Origin: Permianibacter aggregans
GTDB taxonomy: Bacteria; Pseudomonadota; Gammaproteobacteria; Enterobacterales; Permianibacteraceae
NCBI RefSeq assembly: GCF_009756665.1
Contig: NZ_CP037953.1
Coordinates: 2,046,001-2,110,000, forward strand
Direction: 5' to 3'
DNA: 64,000 nt
Made by a program: the position numbers and the translations under genes
Shown here: in pieces, positions 53,189 through 61,635 of the stretch
How the letters are laid out: every line of letters begins with the position of its first letter
Position numbering within the stretch: position 1 is the stretch's first letter
Notes under the pieces: model-generated
Told to the model about the DNA's origin: nothing
Database searches by the model: none
The model's input: the letters and a program-made list of their open reading frames with translations, nothing else

Positions 53189-54705
53189 CTGTCTCTTGAT
53201 CACATCTTCGGTCCAGAGACAGCTGCGATATCGAGCGAGCGGAGTAAGTTAAATCCCTGAACACGCTCATCGAGTCGAGTCAGGCCAAGGTGTATCGTCG
53301 CCCAACTGGCGCGACCGGTGCGTTTGCTGTCATAAAAACCGCCGAGTTTAGCGATGTACTGGTAAGCCCAATGCAGTGTGGGTGTTTGTCTCGGCAATGG
53401 TTTGGCGGATGGCTGGTTGCCCATAACACTTTCCATTCGACTTCGCTCAATACCTGGGTGCAGGGCAACTCAGCAATGGTCGTGTTGTCCAACACCTCAC
53501 GCAATTGCAACAGCCGGACGGCAACGAAGCCCATGATGACCGCCATGCGTTGCAGGTTGTCGGCGCTTTGCTGGCGTTGCTGCTCAACGCCACAACCGCT
53601 TTTCCAGGCTTTATGGAAGTCCTCGATGCGCCAGCGTCGACGATAATGGTGCAAGATCTCCTGTATCTTTTGTTCATCCGCTATCGACTCACTGGTCAGC
53701 AGTACCCAGTTCAAAGCATCTTTTGATGCGCTTTCCTCGCAGGCCCAGACGACGTTGACACGCAATGATTCACGGTGGTCGGTATCGGTTTTCGGTGGCG
53801 CCAATTCGACTTGAACGGCGCGTAAACTCAGCGTCGCTTGACACGCCGGTCGGCCACCGCGTTGCGACACCTCGACTCGACTTTCGCCATATTTGGGGGC
53901 GTCGCTTAACGCTTCGGACAGGCGTTCATCCGACTCCGATAGTCGCCGGTCCTGGGCGGCGCGTACGATGAAGCGCTCGCCGTGTTGCACCTTGTCGAGC
54001 AAGTATTCATAGATGTCACTTTCCCGATCGCTGACGGCAATAACATCGACCATTTTATCCGCCAACCGTTGCCGCATCAGCTCGGCATGGTGTTGCCATT
54101 TGTAGCTTTCTTTTTCGGCATAACAGCGCTGCTTGCGCTGATGTCTTTGGCCGCGTTCGGCTTCATCCCGGCACCAAAAGGTTTGCGCGATCAAGCCTTC
54201 AGTCGTGCCACGCTCGGCATCGACCAACAAGGTGCTATGCACCAGATAGCCGCGCGTGCTGACATCGGGACGCGGGCCGATATCACCAAGCGATTCACGA
54301 ACGCTATGGGTGTAGGACAGACTCGTGGTGTCATCGATGGCCAACAGGCATTGGCAACTGGCTACCCGCTGCGCGGTTACTTCAAATCCGGCTTCCATGA
54401 TCGCTTCTGCATTGACGGAGGGATTGCGGATCAGACGATACGCAGCTTCCTTGGCGGCTTCAAATCCGCGTGTCGCTGCGCACAAGTTGCCACCACCGTT
54501 CTGGGCCAGCGCCGTCGCCACTTGCACCAAGCGCCGGCTGCGCCGTTTGTCACCCAGCTGACAATGACCGAATTGCTGTTCGGCCCACTGTGCTGCATCC
54601 ATTTCATTCGGCATTGTCGATCTCCATCGCCTAAGTGATGGAGATCGGATCGTCTATTTTCTCTAAAGTTCTGTTCTTCCAACAAAAAATGTGTAGAAGA
54701 GACAG
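53189..54705. mobile_element. IS4-family, IS50/Tn5-like insertion sequence
   Basis: The 1,517-bp element (IS50 is 1,534 bp) has left tip CTGTCTCTTGATCACATCT and right tip, read inward, CTGTCTCTTCTACACAT. These closely resemble the Tn5 inside end (CTGTCTCTTGATCAGATCT) and outside end (CTGACTCTTATACACAAGT). It is flanked by perfect 9-bp direct repeats and sits in a REP palindrome. The exact duplication suggests a fairly recent insertion. The encoded transposase is frameshifted. Confidence 0.93.
53200..54614 (-). pseudogene. Tn5-type transposase with 3' frameshift
   Basis: The main frame (54614 down to 53280) has the Tn5 transposase pattern: WAEQQFGHCQLGDKRRSRRL, LLAIDDTTSLSYTH (first catalytic Asp), VIAVSDRESDIYEYL (second Asp) and the YRRRWRIEDFHKAWKSG motif containing the catalytic Glu. 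After EVEWKVLWATSHPP the frame becomes unrelated. The proper continuation (KPLPRQTPTLHWAYQYIAKL, GGFYDSKRTGRASWATIHLG) is in another frame, ending at 53200. A one-base indel near 53400 therefore separates the dimerisation tail. The protein is probably inactive unless this is a sequencing error. Confidence 0.88.
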
Positions 54706-54714
54706 GCTAAGGAG
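54706..54714. repeat. 9-bp target-site duplication, right
   Basis: gctaaggag is identical to 53180-53188 and resumes the interrupted REP palindrome (aaggaggggg). Confidence 0.9.
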
Positions 54715-54770
54715 GGGGAACTAAGGCCTTAACCAATACCGCAAATCAATCCGGCGGTGGGTGTGTTTTG

Positions 54771-54805
54771 ATCCCCCTCCTGCCAAGGAGGGGCTAGGGG
54801 TGGTG
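54771..54805. repeat. REP palindrome, CCCCCTAGCCCCCTCCTT family, inverted copy
   Basis: gatccccctcctgccaagga followed by ggggctaggggtggtg is the reverse-complement form of the element at 51310. It lies just beyond the 3' end of the redoxin gene. Confidence 0.75.
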
Positions 54806-54820
54806 CGCTTTTCAGATAAC

Positions 54821-55420
54821 TCAGTACTTCACCGCACAACCATAAGGTTTGCTGGTGGTAACGCTCAGGTTTTTGCCGGCCGACAATTCCGCCAAACCCT
54901 GGCTGACGTACTGGGTAGCTTTTGGAATATCGGCCTGATCAGCACTCGAAATGCTGTCGATGGCGCCGTTGTAACGCAGCACGCCATTGGCGTCGATGAT
55001 GTACATATGCGGCGTGGTTTTGGCGCCATAAGCACGGCCGGTATCGCCTTTCGGGTCGAGCAGGTAAGCGGTTTGTTTGGCGCCGACTTTGCTGCGCACT
55101 TCATTGGCGGCGGCGCCATCGACATGGCCTTGTTTGCCCGGAGCCGAGGAATTAATGGTTAACCAAACCACTTCTTTGCTGGTTGCCTCGGCTTGCTGCG
55201 TTTGCATGTTGTTGGCGCCGTAATGTTTTTTGACGAACGGGCAGTCGTGATTGGTCCACTCGAGCACGACGGTTTTGCCTTTGAAGTCAGCCAGGTTATG
55301 GCTTTTGCCGTTACTGTCAGTCAACGTAAAAGCCGGGGCCGGTTGGCCGACAACACTGGCCTCCGCCACGGCGAACAGACTGGCGGCGGTCAACGCGATG
55401 GTGGTCAATACAGTTTTCAT
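54821..55420 (-). CDS. Exported redoxin / thioredoxin-like protein
   Basis: The 199-residue protein has a signal peptide (MKTVLTTIALTAASLFAVAEA). A peroxiredoxin-like thioredoxin fold follows: GQPAPAFTLTDSNGKSHNL, VVLEWTNHDCPFVKKHYG, YLLDPKGDTGRAYGAKTTPH and MYIIDANGVLRYNG. Only one cysteine is in the active-site loop (DCPFV), typical of the AhpC/TSA-like 'thioredoxin family' periplasmic group. A second cysteine is near the C-terminus (YGCAVKY). It lies 48 bp downstream of the DsbD-type gene on the same strand, so it probably takes electrons from that reductase. Confidence 0.83.
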   Translation of the reverse strand: MKTVLTTIALTAASLFAVAEASVVGQPAPAFTLTDSNGKSHNLADFKGKTVVLEWTNHDCPFVKKHYGANNMQTQQAEATSKEVVWLTINSSAPGKQGHVDGAAANEVRSKVGAKQTAYLLDPKGDTGRAYGAKTTPHMYIIDANGVLRYNGAIDSISSADQADIPKATQYVSQGLAELSAGKNLSVTTSKPYGCAVKY

Positions 55421-55468
55421 TGGTGAACTCCTTGGCGTGTGGTTGAGGTTACTCGGGGTCAGAACAAA

Positions 55469-57571
55469 CTATGGCGCCGGTTTCGGCGGTTGCCCGCCTT
55501 CGGCCAGCGTCGTTAACAACAAATCGGGGGTCAGCAGTTGCGGCAGCACTTGTGGTTCACCGCCGCCGCGCGGGTAATAGACATAGAGCGGCACGCCGTT
55601 GCGACCGAACTGTTCCAGATACTGGGTGATGTCGGCGTCATAGCGGGTCCAGTCACCTTTTAAATAGTGAATGCCTCGCTCGGCGATTAAGGACTGCACC
55701 AACTCATCACGGAGCGCGACCCGCTCATTGGCGAGACACGTCAGACACCAGGCGGCCGTCATATTGACCAGTACCGGCTCGCCACGGGCGGTCAGCTCGC
55801 TTAGCCTTTCGGCACTCCAGGCCTGATTGCTCGGTTGCGCGGCTGGCACCGCTTGCTCTGCCGAGGAAAGCGGTAACGCCACGGCGCCGATCAAAGCCAG
55901 CAGCGACAGCGCCGCGCTAAAGCGTTTGCTGCCGGAACTTTGCATCATGTGGCGCTGGTTCCAAAGCCAGAGCCCGAATGCCAGTGCTGTCAGTGCGGCC
56001 AACAGCCAAGCCATTGAGAGCGCCGAGGTCTGTTCGCCATATACCCACAGCAGCCAGACCACAGTCAGGTACAACGGAAAAGCCAGCACCTGCCGGAACC
56101 GGGTCATCCAGGCGCCAGGTTTGGGCAACAGTCGGGCCAACGCCGGCACAAAACCGAGCAGCAACATTGGCAACGCCAAGCCCAAGCCGAGCGCGACGAA
56201 AACACTGAGCGCCCACACCGGTGGCTGGCTGATGGCAAAGCCCAGGGCGGTGCCCATGAACGGTGCCGTGCACGGGCTGGCGACGACGACGGCCAACACG
56301 CCGGTGAAAAACGCCGGTTTGGCACCATGACCCTCGGTCAAACCCTGGCCGACGCCGGCAAACCGGCCGCCAAATTCCCACACGCCGGAAAAGCTCAGAC
56401 CGAGCGCAAACAGCAGCAAGGCCATCAGCGCCACAAACCACGGCGACTGCATTTGAAAGCCCCAGCCGAGTTGCTCACCGCCGGCGCGCAGCACCAGCAA
56501 CAAACCGGCGACGGCGACAAAACTGACGACCACGCCGGCCGTATACCAAAGACCGTGGTGGCGCAGCGCTGCTCGGTTGTCGGCCGAGCGCACCGCCGCC
56601 ATCGCTTTCAGGGACAGTACCGGGAACACGCAGGGCATCAGATTCAGGATCAGGCCGCCGAGCAACGCCAGGCCAAGCGCCAGAAAAAGTGTGGGCTTAC
56701 TTTCGTCAGTCACCGCTACAGCTTGGGAGGCGCCGATAGCGTTTGCCGCTTCCGCTGAACTGGCCGTGGCGGTAAAGCGCAGCGCCCGATCGCCCTGAAC
56801 CAGCAACCAGTCACTGGTCTCGGGCAGGCGCTGGTAGTAATCGCTGCGGGTCAGCGCCGTTTGCCAGCCCTGCCCTGCCGGCTGCCAGTGCGGCAGCGGG
56901 CCATAGGCGATCAATTCTTCGGCGACCGGGAACAGCGTCCAGTCGGACAGGTTTTCCGGTAGATCGGCACCATTCAGCGTCATTTGCAGGGTGTTGCCAG
57001 CTTGTTCGCTGATGTTGGCGGCAATATCCATGCTTTGCGGCTGTCTGGCTCTGGCCTTGGCAAAATCCTCTGCCCAACGCGAATCCGGTTCGGCGGAGTT
57101 GGCGACCGGCAGCTCGAACCGGTAATCGGCCTTACCCGGAATGCATTCATGCTCGCAGATCAGCCAACGGGCGCTAACCGCGATGGGCAGCGTCGATGCG
57201 GCGTAATCCGCCGAAATGGTCAGTTGCATCGGCAACAGTGTGCGGCCGTCATAACCGAAATTAACGAGCTCGCCGAGCAGAAAACGTTGCGGCGCCGGCC
57301 ACTGGATACCGCTGGCGCTGACCCCTTCCGGCAGCGTCAACTCGACTTCGGTCTTCAAACCGGAATCGCCGGGATTGACCCAATAGGTATGCCAGTGCTC
57401 GTCATGCTCGAACAGCAAACCGATATCGAGAGTGCGACCCGGCTGGGCAGCCGTTTCGGCAGCGACCAGCTTGGAGCGCAGGTGATCGGTCAGCTGCGGC
57501 TCACTGGCGGCAAGCCCGGTCAGCGACCAGCTAAGCGCCAGCAACGATAAGAAAAGGAAGCGTAAGGTCAT
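55469..57571 (-). CDS. DsbD-type thiol:disulfide interchange membrane reductase
   Basis: The protein of about 700 residues has a signal peptide (MTLRFLFLSLLALSWSLTGLA). An N-terminal periplasmic domain (about 25-260) includes a VSARWLICEHECIPGKADYR stretch with paired cysteines. An eight-helix DsbD core has NLMPCVFPVLSLKAM and VVASPCTAPFMGTALG, the membrane cysteines. The C-terminal thioredoxin domain has AAWCLTCLANE. It carries electrons from cytoplasmic thioredoxin to the periplasm. The N-terminal region is like ScsB/DipZ-type proteins. I start at ATG 57571, where the signal peptide begins; ATG 57595 adds eight residues. The redoxin downstream is a likely partner. Confidence 0.88.
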   Translation of the reverse strand: MTLRFLFLSLLALSWSLTGLAASEPQLTDHLRSKLVAAETAAQPGRTLDIGLLFEHDEHWHTYWVNPGDSGLKTEVELTLPEGVSASGIQWPAPQRFLLGELVNFGYDGRTLLPMQLTISADYAASTLPIAVSARWLICEHECIPGKADYRFELPVANSAEPDSRWAEDFAKARARQPQSMDIAANISEQAGNTLQMTLNGADLPENLSDWTLFPVAEELIAYGPLPHWQPAGQGWQTALTRSDYYQRLPETSDWLLVQGDRALRFTATASSAEAANAIGASQAVAVTDESKPTLFLALGLALLGGLILNLMPCVFPVLSLKAMAAVRSADNRAALRHHGLWYTAGVVVSFVAVAGLLLVLRAGGEQLGWGFQMQSPWFVALMALLLFALGLSFSGVWEFGGRFAGVGQGLTEGHGAKPAFFTGVLAVVVASPCTAPFMGTALGFAISQPPVWALSVFVALGLGLALPMLLLGFVPALARLLPKPGAWMTRFRQVLAFPLYLTVVWLLWVYGEQTSALSMAWLLAALTALAFGLWLWNQRHMMQSSGSKRFSAALSLLALIGAVALPLSSAEQAVPAAQPSNQAWSAERLSELTARGEPVLVNMTAAWCLTCLANERVALRDELVQSLIAERGIHYLKGDWTRYDADITQYLEQFGRNGVPLYVYYPRGGGEPQVLPQLLTPDLLLTTLAEGGQPPKPAP

Positions 57572-57886
57572 GGGCCTTGATACGTAGCCGTACATTGGGC
57601 GATCAGCCTACCCGAACAATGTGCATGGATCATGGAGGCCGTGAACATTGCCGCCACCGCTGGCCGCGCCCGAGACTCGCTTGGTCGCATCGGAGATTGC
57701 ACTGACTGCTGTTGACCGCGCGCGCGAACCAGGTCCGCACTTCCTGGCTCCAGCGGTCTACGCTACGCGCAATCACCTGCATCGCCGATGTGCGGGACTT
57801 CTTACCATTACTGCAACGTCGAGATTGACCCGTTCATCGGTTCATAGCTGAAGCTGGATGACTCCACCGAACCAACAGGAGTCATC

Positions 57887-58360
57887 ATGAACACAGCGAA
57901 AGTGGCCATTGCCGCACAGCGTCTGTACAGCCATCTGCATCGCTTCGGTGCGCCACCCGAAATGATTTTTCCGTTGCTGTGCCCGGTGCGCGAAAGCGAG
58001 TGGATTCCGGACTGGCAGGCGCGCATCGTTCATTCCCGTTCCGGCTATGCCGAAGCGCGTTGCCTTTTTGCCACCGGCCCCGCCGATCAGGAAACCGTTT
58101 GGTACACGGTAGCATTCGAGCAAAACCGCTATATTCGTTTTGTGCGCTGGCAGCCGGATGGCGTACTCGTTGATTTGCAACTGACGGTGTTGCCGGCCAC
58201 CCACAACGAAACCGAATTGCATGTCGTCTACCAGTTTTACGCGGTCAACGATGCAGGCCGTAAAGCGCTGGTGAAATACGATGAAAAATACTGGCAGGAC
58301 ATGATGCAAACATGGCAAACGCTACTGAATCACTACCTGACGCCAACCGATTCCCGCTGA
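57887..58360 (+). CDS. SRPBCC (START-like) fold protein
   Basis: The 157-residue protein has the helix-grip pattern: HLHRFGAPPEMIFPLLCPVRE, SEWIPDWQARIVHSRSGYAE, YTVAFEQNRYIRFVRWQPDG, TELHVVYQFYAVNDAG and a long C-terminal helix (KYDEKYWQDMMQTWQTLLNH). SRPBCC proteins bind small hydrophobic ligands. GGAG lies eight to nine bases before the ATG. Its 3' end overlaps the MerR gene by 49 bp, so the regulator probably responds to or controls the same ligand. Confidence 0.75.
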   Translation: MNTAKVAIAAQRLYSHLHRFGAPPEMIFPLLCPVRESEWIPDWQARIVHSRSGYAEARCLFATGPADQETVWYTVAFEQNRYIRFVRWQPDGVLVDLQLTVLPATHNETELHVVYQFYAVNDAGRKALVKYDEKYWQDMMQTWQTLLNHYLTPTDSR

Positions 58361-58878
58361 CCATCAGCGCACTCGCCAAACACGTCGGCCTGTCGCGTAG
58401 CACACTGCTCTACTACGACCGTATCGGTCTGCTGCAGCCAAGCGCGCATACTGACGCGGGCTATCGGCTGTATACCGTTGCGGATGCGCAGCGATTGCAG
58501 CATATCTGCCGCTTGCGCAACGCCGGGCTGGGATTAGCGGAAATCAAAAGCATACTGGCAACGCCGAGCGTGTTGACGACCGCACTGGAAAAACAATTCC
58601 TGACCAACAACCAGCAAATCAGCGCGCTGCAAAACCAGCAGCGCGTACTGCTGCATCTGCTCGGTCAACCGGATCTGGTTTCCGGCGGCAAAGTGTTGAG
58701 CAAAGAAAGCTGGACCGAAATGTTCCGTGCGCTTGGTTTGAGCGATCAAGACATGTGGCAATGGCATCGAAATTTTGAAGCAAGCTTGCCGGAAGCGCAT
58801 CAGGCTTTTCTGGAGTCGTTGGGCATTGAGCAAAACGAAATCTCGCAGATTCGAGCGCGCTCTGGAACGCAGAATTAA
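58312..58878 (+). CDS. MerR-family transcriptional regulator
   Basis: Residues 12-85 form the MerR winged helix (PLTISALAKHVGLSRSTLLY, YDRIGLLQPSAHTDAGYRLY, AQRLQHICRLRNAGLGLAEI). A coiled-coil dimer helix follows (FLTNNQQISALQNQQRVLLH) and then a C-terminal domain with MFRALGLSDQDMWQWHRNFE, like TipAS-related regulators. No cysteine cluster for metal is present. The start overlaps the end of the SRPBCC gene by 49 bp, an unusually long overlap. A hairpin terminator follows 66 bp after the stop. Confidence 0.88.
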   Translation: MANATESLPDANRFPLTISALAKHVGLSRSTLLYYDRIGLLQPSAHTDAGYRLYTVADAQRLQHICRLRNAGLGLAEIKSILATPSVLTTALEKQFLTNNQQISALQNQQRVLLHLLGQPDLVSGGKVLSKESWTEMFRALGLSDQDMWQWHRNFEASLPEAHQAFLESLGIEQNEISQIRARSGTQN

Positions 58879-58943
58879 TCAACACAAACTCGGTTTGAAA
58901 TGCCGACCCGCTAAACATGTTCTCACTGCAACGTGGTCAAGTA

Positions 58944-58972
58944 AAAAGCGCACCTTTCGGTGCGCTTTTTTT
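58944..58972. terminator. Bidirectional intrinsic terminator between merR and rtcB
   Basis: AAAAAGCGCACC-TTTC-GGTGCGCTTTTTT is a perfect GC-rich stem with A and T tracts on either side, so it can end both the merR transcript and the rtcB operon. It touches the rtcB stop codon. Confidence 0.88.
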
Positions 58973-60188
58973 ACCCCTTTACACAAACCACTTGCCGCAG
59001 TGTATGCACCACTTCCACCAGCTCACGTTGCGCTTCCATCACCGCATCGATGTCTTTGTAAGCCATTGGGATCTCGTCGATCACATCAGGGTCTTTTCGG
59101 CACTCGACGTGGGCGGTCGCTTGGATCTGATCGGCCACGGTGAATTTTTTCTTCGCCGCCGTCCGGCTCATGACCCGCCCTGCGCCATGCGAGCAGGAAT
59201 GAAACGACTCAGGATTGCCAAGGCCACGGACGATGTAGCTTTTCGCACCCATCGAACCAGGAATAATCCCTAGCTCACCTTTTTTCGCTGACACGGCTCC
59301 TTTACGCGTCACCAATACTTCGGCGCCGAAATGCGTTTCTTTCTGCACATAGTTGTGGTGACAGTTGACTGCTTGCGCCTCAACGGTAAACGGCTTGCGA
59401 ATCACTTTCCGTGCTACCGCGATAACGTTTTCCATCATCACCGCGCGGTTACGCCGGGCATAGTCCTGGGCCCAACCAACCGCTTCAACGTAATCATCGA
59501 AATGCTCGCTACCTTCTTCAAAGTAGGCGAGGTCGCGGTCTGGCAAGTTCGCAATGTGCTGACGCATATCCTGCTGGGCCAGTTCGATAAACAAGTTACC
59601 AATGGCGTTACCCACCCCACGCGATCCGGAATGCAACATGAACCAGACGAATCCCGCTTCATCAAGACAGACTTCGATAAAATGGTTACCAGTTCCCAGC
59701 GTTCCGAGATGCTTGTAGTTGTTGGTGTTTTTCAGTCGCGGATATTTTTCGGTGATGCGTTCGAAACCCGGCAACAATTGCGCCCACATGGTATCTACCG
59801 TGGTCGGCGCATTTTCCCAGGAACCCTGGTCACGCTTTCCCGGGGTACGGCCATGCGGCACGGCGCGCTCAATCGCCGAACGCAGTTCACGCAGATTATC
59901 CGGCAGATCTTCTGCTCGCAATGAAGTGCGCGCCGCCATCATTCCGCAACCGATATCCACACCAACCGCGGCCGGAATGATCGCCCCTTTGGTCGGGATC
60001 ACACTACCAATCGTCGAACCTTTACCCAGATGCACATCCGGCATTACCGCCAGATGCTTGTAGATAAACGGCATTTTTGCAGTGTTCAGCAATTGCTTTT
60101 TGGCGTCGTCTTCAACCGGCACACCGTTAGTCCACATTTTGATGGGTTTACCGTTTTCGGTTTCCAGTAATTGAAATTCCATGATCAT
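58971..60188 (-). CDS. rtcB: RtcB RNA ligase
   Basis: The 405-residue protein has every RtcB hallmark: HLAVMPDVHLGKGSTIG, VGVDIGCGMMA (D78, C81), GTLGTGNHFIE (H169), MLHSGSRGVG (H186), VNCHHNY (H277/H278) for Mn binding, and SCSHGAGR (H334), the GMP-linked histidine. RtcB joins 2',3'-cyclic phosphate or 3'-phosphate RNA ends to 5'-OH ends, as left by anticodon nucleases and toxins. It follows the slipin gene by 44 bp, within which lies a 7-bp hairpin, and shares its RtcR/sigma-54 promoter. No rtcA follows: the gene ends at a bidirectional terminator. Confidence 0.97.
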   Translation of the reverse strand: MIMEFQLLETENGKPIKMWTNGVPVEDDAKKQLLNTAKMPFIYKHLAVMPDVHLGKGSTIGSVIPTKGAIIPAAVGVDIGCGMMAARTSLRAEDLPDNLRELRSAIERAVPHGRTPGKRDQGSWENAPTTVDTMWAQLLPGFERITEKYPRLKNTNNYKHLGTLGTGNHFIEVCLDEAGFVWFMLHSGSRGVGNAIGNLFIELAQQDMRQHIANLPDRDLAYFEEGSEHFDDYVEAVGWAQDYARRNRAVMMENVIAVARKVIRKPFTVEAQAVNCHHNYVQKETHFGAEVLVTRKGAVSAKKGELGIIPGSMGAKSYIVRGLGNPESFHSCSHGAGRVMSRTAAKKKFTVADQIQATAHVECRKDPDVIDEIPMAYKDIDAVMEAQRELVEVVHTLRQVVCVKG

Positions 60189-60206
60189 TGATCTCTTGAT
60201 TGAAAG

Positions 60207-60228
60207 GCCGCCGACAACTGCCGGCGGC
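60207..60228 (-). promoter_or_regulatory. Intercistronic hairpin between slipin and rtcB
   Basis: GCCGCCG and CGGCGGC form a perfect 7-bp stem with an 8-base loop, ending 18 bp before the rtcB start region. It could be a partial terminator or an mRNA-processing site that sets the rtcB level. Confidence 0.55.
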
Positions 60229-60232
60229 TTTG

Positions 60233-61366
60233 TTATTTAGAACCGATTTGCACCAGTCCGTTCATCAGTGAGTCGAGACCGCCGTAGACGTTCAATTGAC
60301 CGATGCGTTCGGAAACTTTTTCCAGCGTTTCCAGCTCTTTCAAACGCAACAATACGGCGTTGCCTTCCATCATCTTGGCGGTGTTATGCAAAGACCGCGT
60401 TGCCGCGGTTTCCTCGCGACGCTTGATCAAGTTGGCTTCAGCGGCTTTTTGCGCCTGCACCACCTGGTTCAAGATGTCTTTCATTTCACCCGGCAGGATG
60501 ATGTCTTTGACACCGACCTGCTCCAGCACGATACCGTACTGTGCCAAGGCGTCCGTGCACTCCTTGGCAATGACCCGCGAAATCAGATTTTTGTCGGCCA
60601 GCAATTCGTCCAGAGAACGAGTGCCGACCGCCTCACGCAAGGCCAACTGCAAACGGCGATAAACGTGATCATCTGGCTGTTTCAGCTTTTTCGCGACCAC
60701 TTCCGGGTCGGCAATGCGAAAACCAGCGTTCAAGTTAATCCGCAACGATACCCGATCTTTGGTCAGAATTTCCTGACCGGAGATCTCGACGTTCTGCAAA
60801 CGCAGGTCATAAATTTGCACCTGCAATTGGCGGTTCAATTGCCAGAACGCGTGCCGACCGGCAGACAGTGTTTGCTGCAGACGACCGTTTTCATAAAGCA
60901 AGCCAACCGATTGCTCTGGCACGACGGCCATCAGCAAGCGGTCTCCTTTTTTGCCGAGGCTTATGCCCTGACGCAACACGTCTGACAGCAACTTGTCGTC
61001 AATTCGGTATCCGTCATTGATGTCATGAGTTTGAACCTGAATCGTGAACGGCTGCTTCCAGAATACGGCGCGTTCACCTGGCTCCAACAAACGCACTAAA
61101 CGATTGTCACAGTAAACCAAGCCAACTTGTTGGTTGGCCATTTGCTGGACATCGACGTGCTCAATGAAGGCAGGCAGCTTGATCAGCACATCAAGCTGAG
61201 CATGTTGCACCTCGCCTTGGCCAAGCGCTACGACGTCGACGCTGAGCCGGTTTCCAACATCCAATAAACGATGACGACCTGGCGCCAATACCCGTTGAAA
61301 CTGCTTATCTTTGAATAGCAAACCGCGTTCGTTATCCGCGATTTTCCATTGTTTTATCGACAACAT
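60233..61366 (-). CDS. Slipin/SPFH (Band 7) protein of the RtcB operon, without membrane anchor
   Basis: The 377-residue protein has an SPFH/Band 7 domain from about 150 to 330 (VSLRINLNAGFRIADPE, LLADKNLISRVIAKECTDAL and VGVKDIILPGEMKDILNQVV), then a coiled coil (QKAAEANLIKRREETAATRS). No hydrophobic N-terminal helix is present, unlike typical slipins. The motif GL-x-x-x-x...L-x-PG-x-x occurs three times: 14-35 (GLLFKDKQFQRVLAPGRHRL), 82-103 (GLVYCDNRLVRLLEPGERAV) and 155-174 (GLLYENGRLQQTLSAGRHAF). AAGGAAG lies six bases before the ATG. SPFH proteins form ring scaffolds; here one may concentrate RtcB or RNA. It lies between the tRNA-like RNA and rtcB. Confidence 0.88.
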   Translation of the reverse strand: MLSIKQWKIADNERGLLFKDKQFQRVLAPGRHRLLDVGNRLSVDVVALGQGEVQHAQLDVLIKLPAFIEHVDVQQMANQQVGLVYCDNRLVRLLEPGERAVFWKQPFTIQVQTHDINDGYRIDDKLLSDVLRQGISLGKKGDRLLMAVVPEQSVGLLYENGRLQQTLSAGRHAFWQLNRQLQVQIYDLRLQNVEISGQEILTKDRVSLRINLNAGFRIADPEVVAKKLKQPDDHVYRRLQLALREAVGTRSLDELLADKNLISRVIAKECTDALAQYGIVLEQVGVKDIILPGEMKDILNQVVQAQKAAEANLIKRREETAATRSLHNTAKMMEGNAVLLRLKELETLEKVSERIGQLNVYGGLDSLMNGLVQIGSK

Positions 61367-61635
61367 TTTTTTCTTCCTTATTTGGTTGAGTCCGGCAAGG
61401 GGTCGATAGCCGCATCATTAAATCGAACACCAGGTGGTCACAACGTTACCCCTCCATGGGTGGTTTCCTTGAAACCGTCGTGACGACCCGGAGCCGGTTC
61501 GCGATGGAGCCATCGACACAACTCGCCGGTTTGGTGCTACTGGCGTTGCCGAGCACGCTCGGGTTTCGCATTCACACCGCTTGGGCTTGCGCCCGATACT
61601 TCACTTTTCAAAATAGGCGTGACAGGCCTAACTTA
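61367..61635 (-). ncRNA. Structured leader between tRNA-like RNA and slipin
   Basis: These 269 nt have no supported protein. On the minus strand they contain a series of short perfect hairpins: GGGC-GCAA-GCCC with a GNRA loop (61583-61594), CCGAGC/GCTCGG (61549-61562), CGATGG/CCATCG (61502-61515), ACCGG/CCGGGT (61486-61498) and GGTTTC-AAG-GAAACC (61462-61476). They are evenly spread and could form one folded RNA. It may be part of the same ncRNA as the tRNA-like element or a control leader for the operon. Confidence 0.5.
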
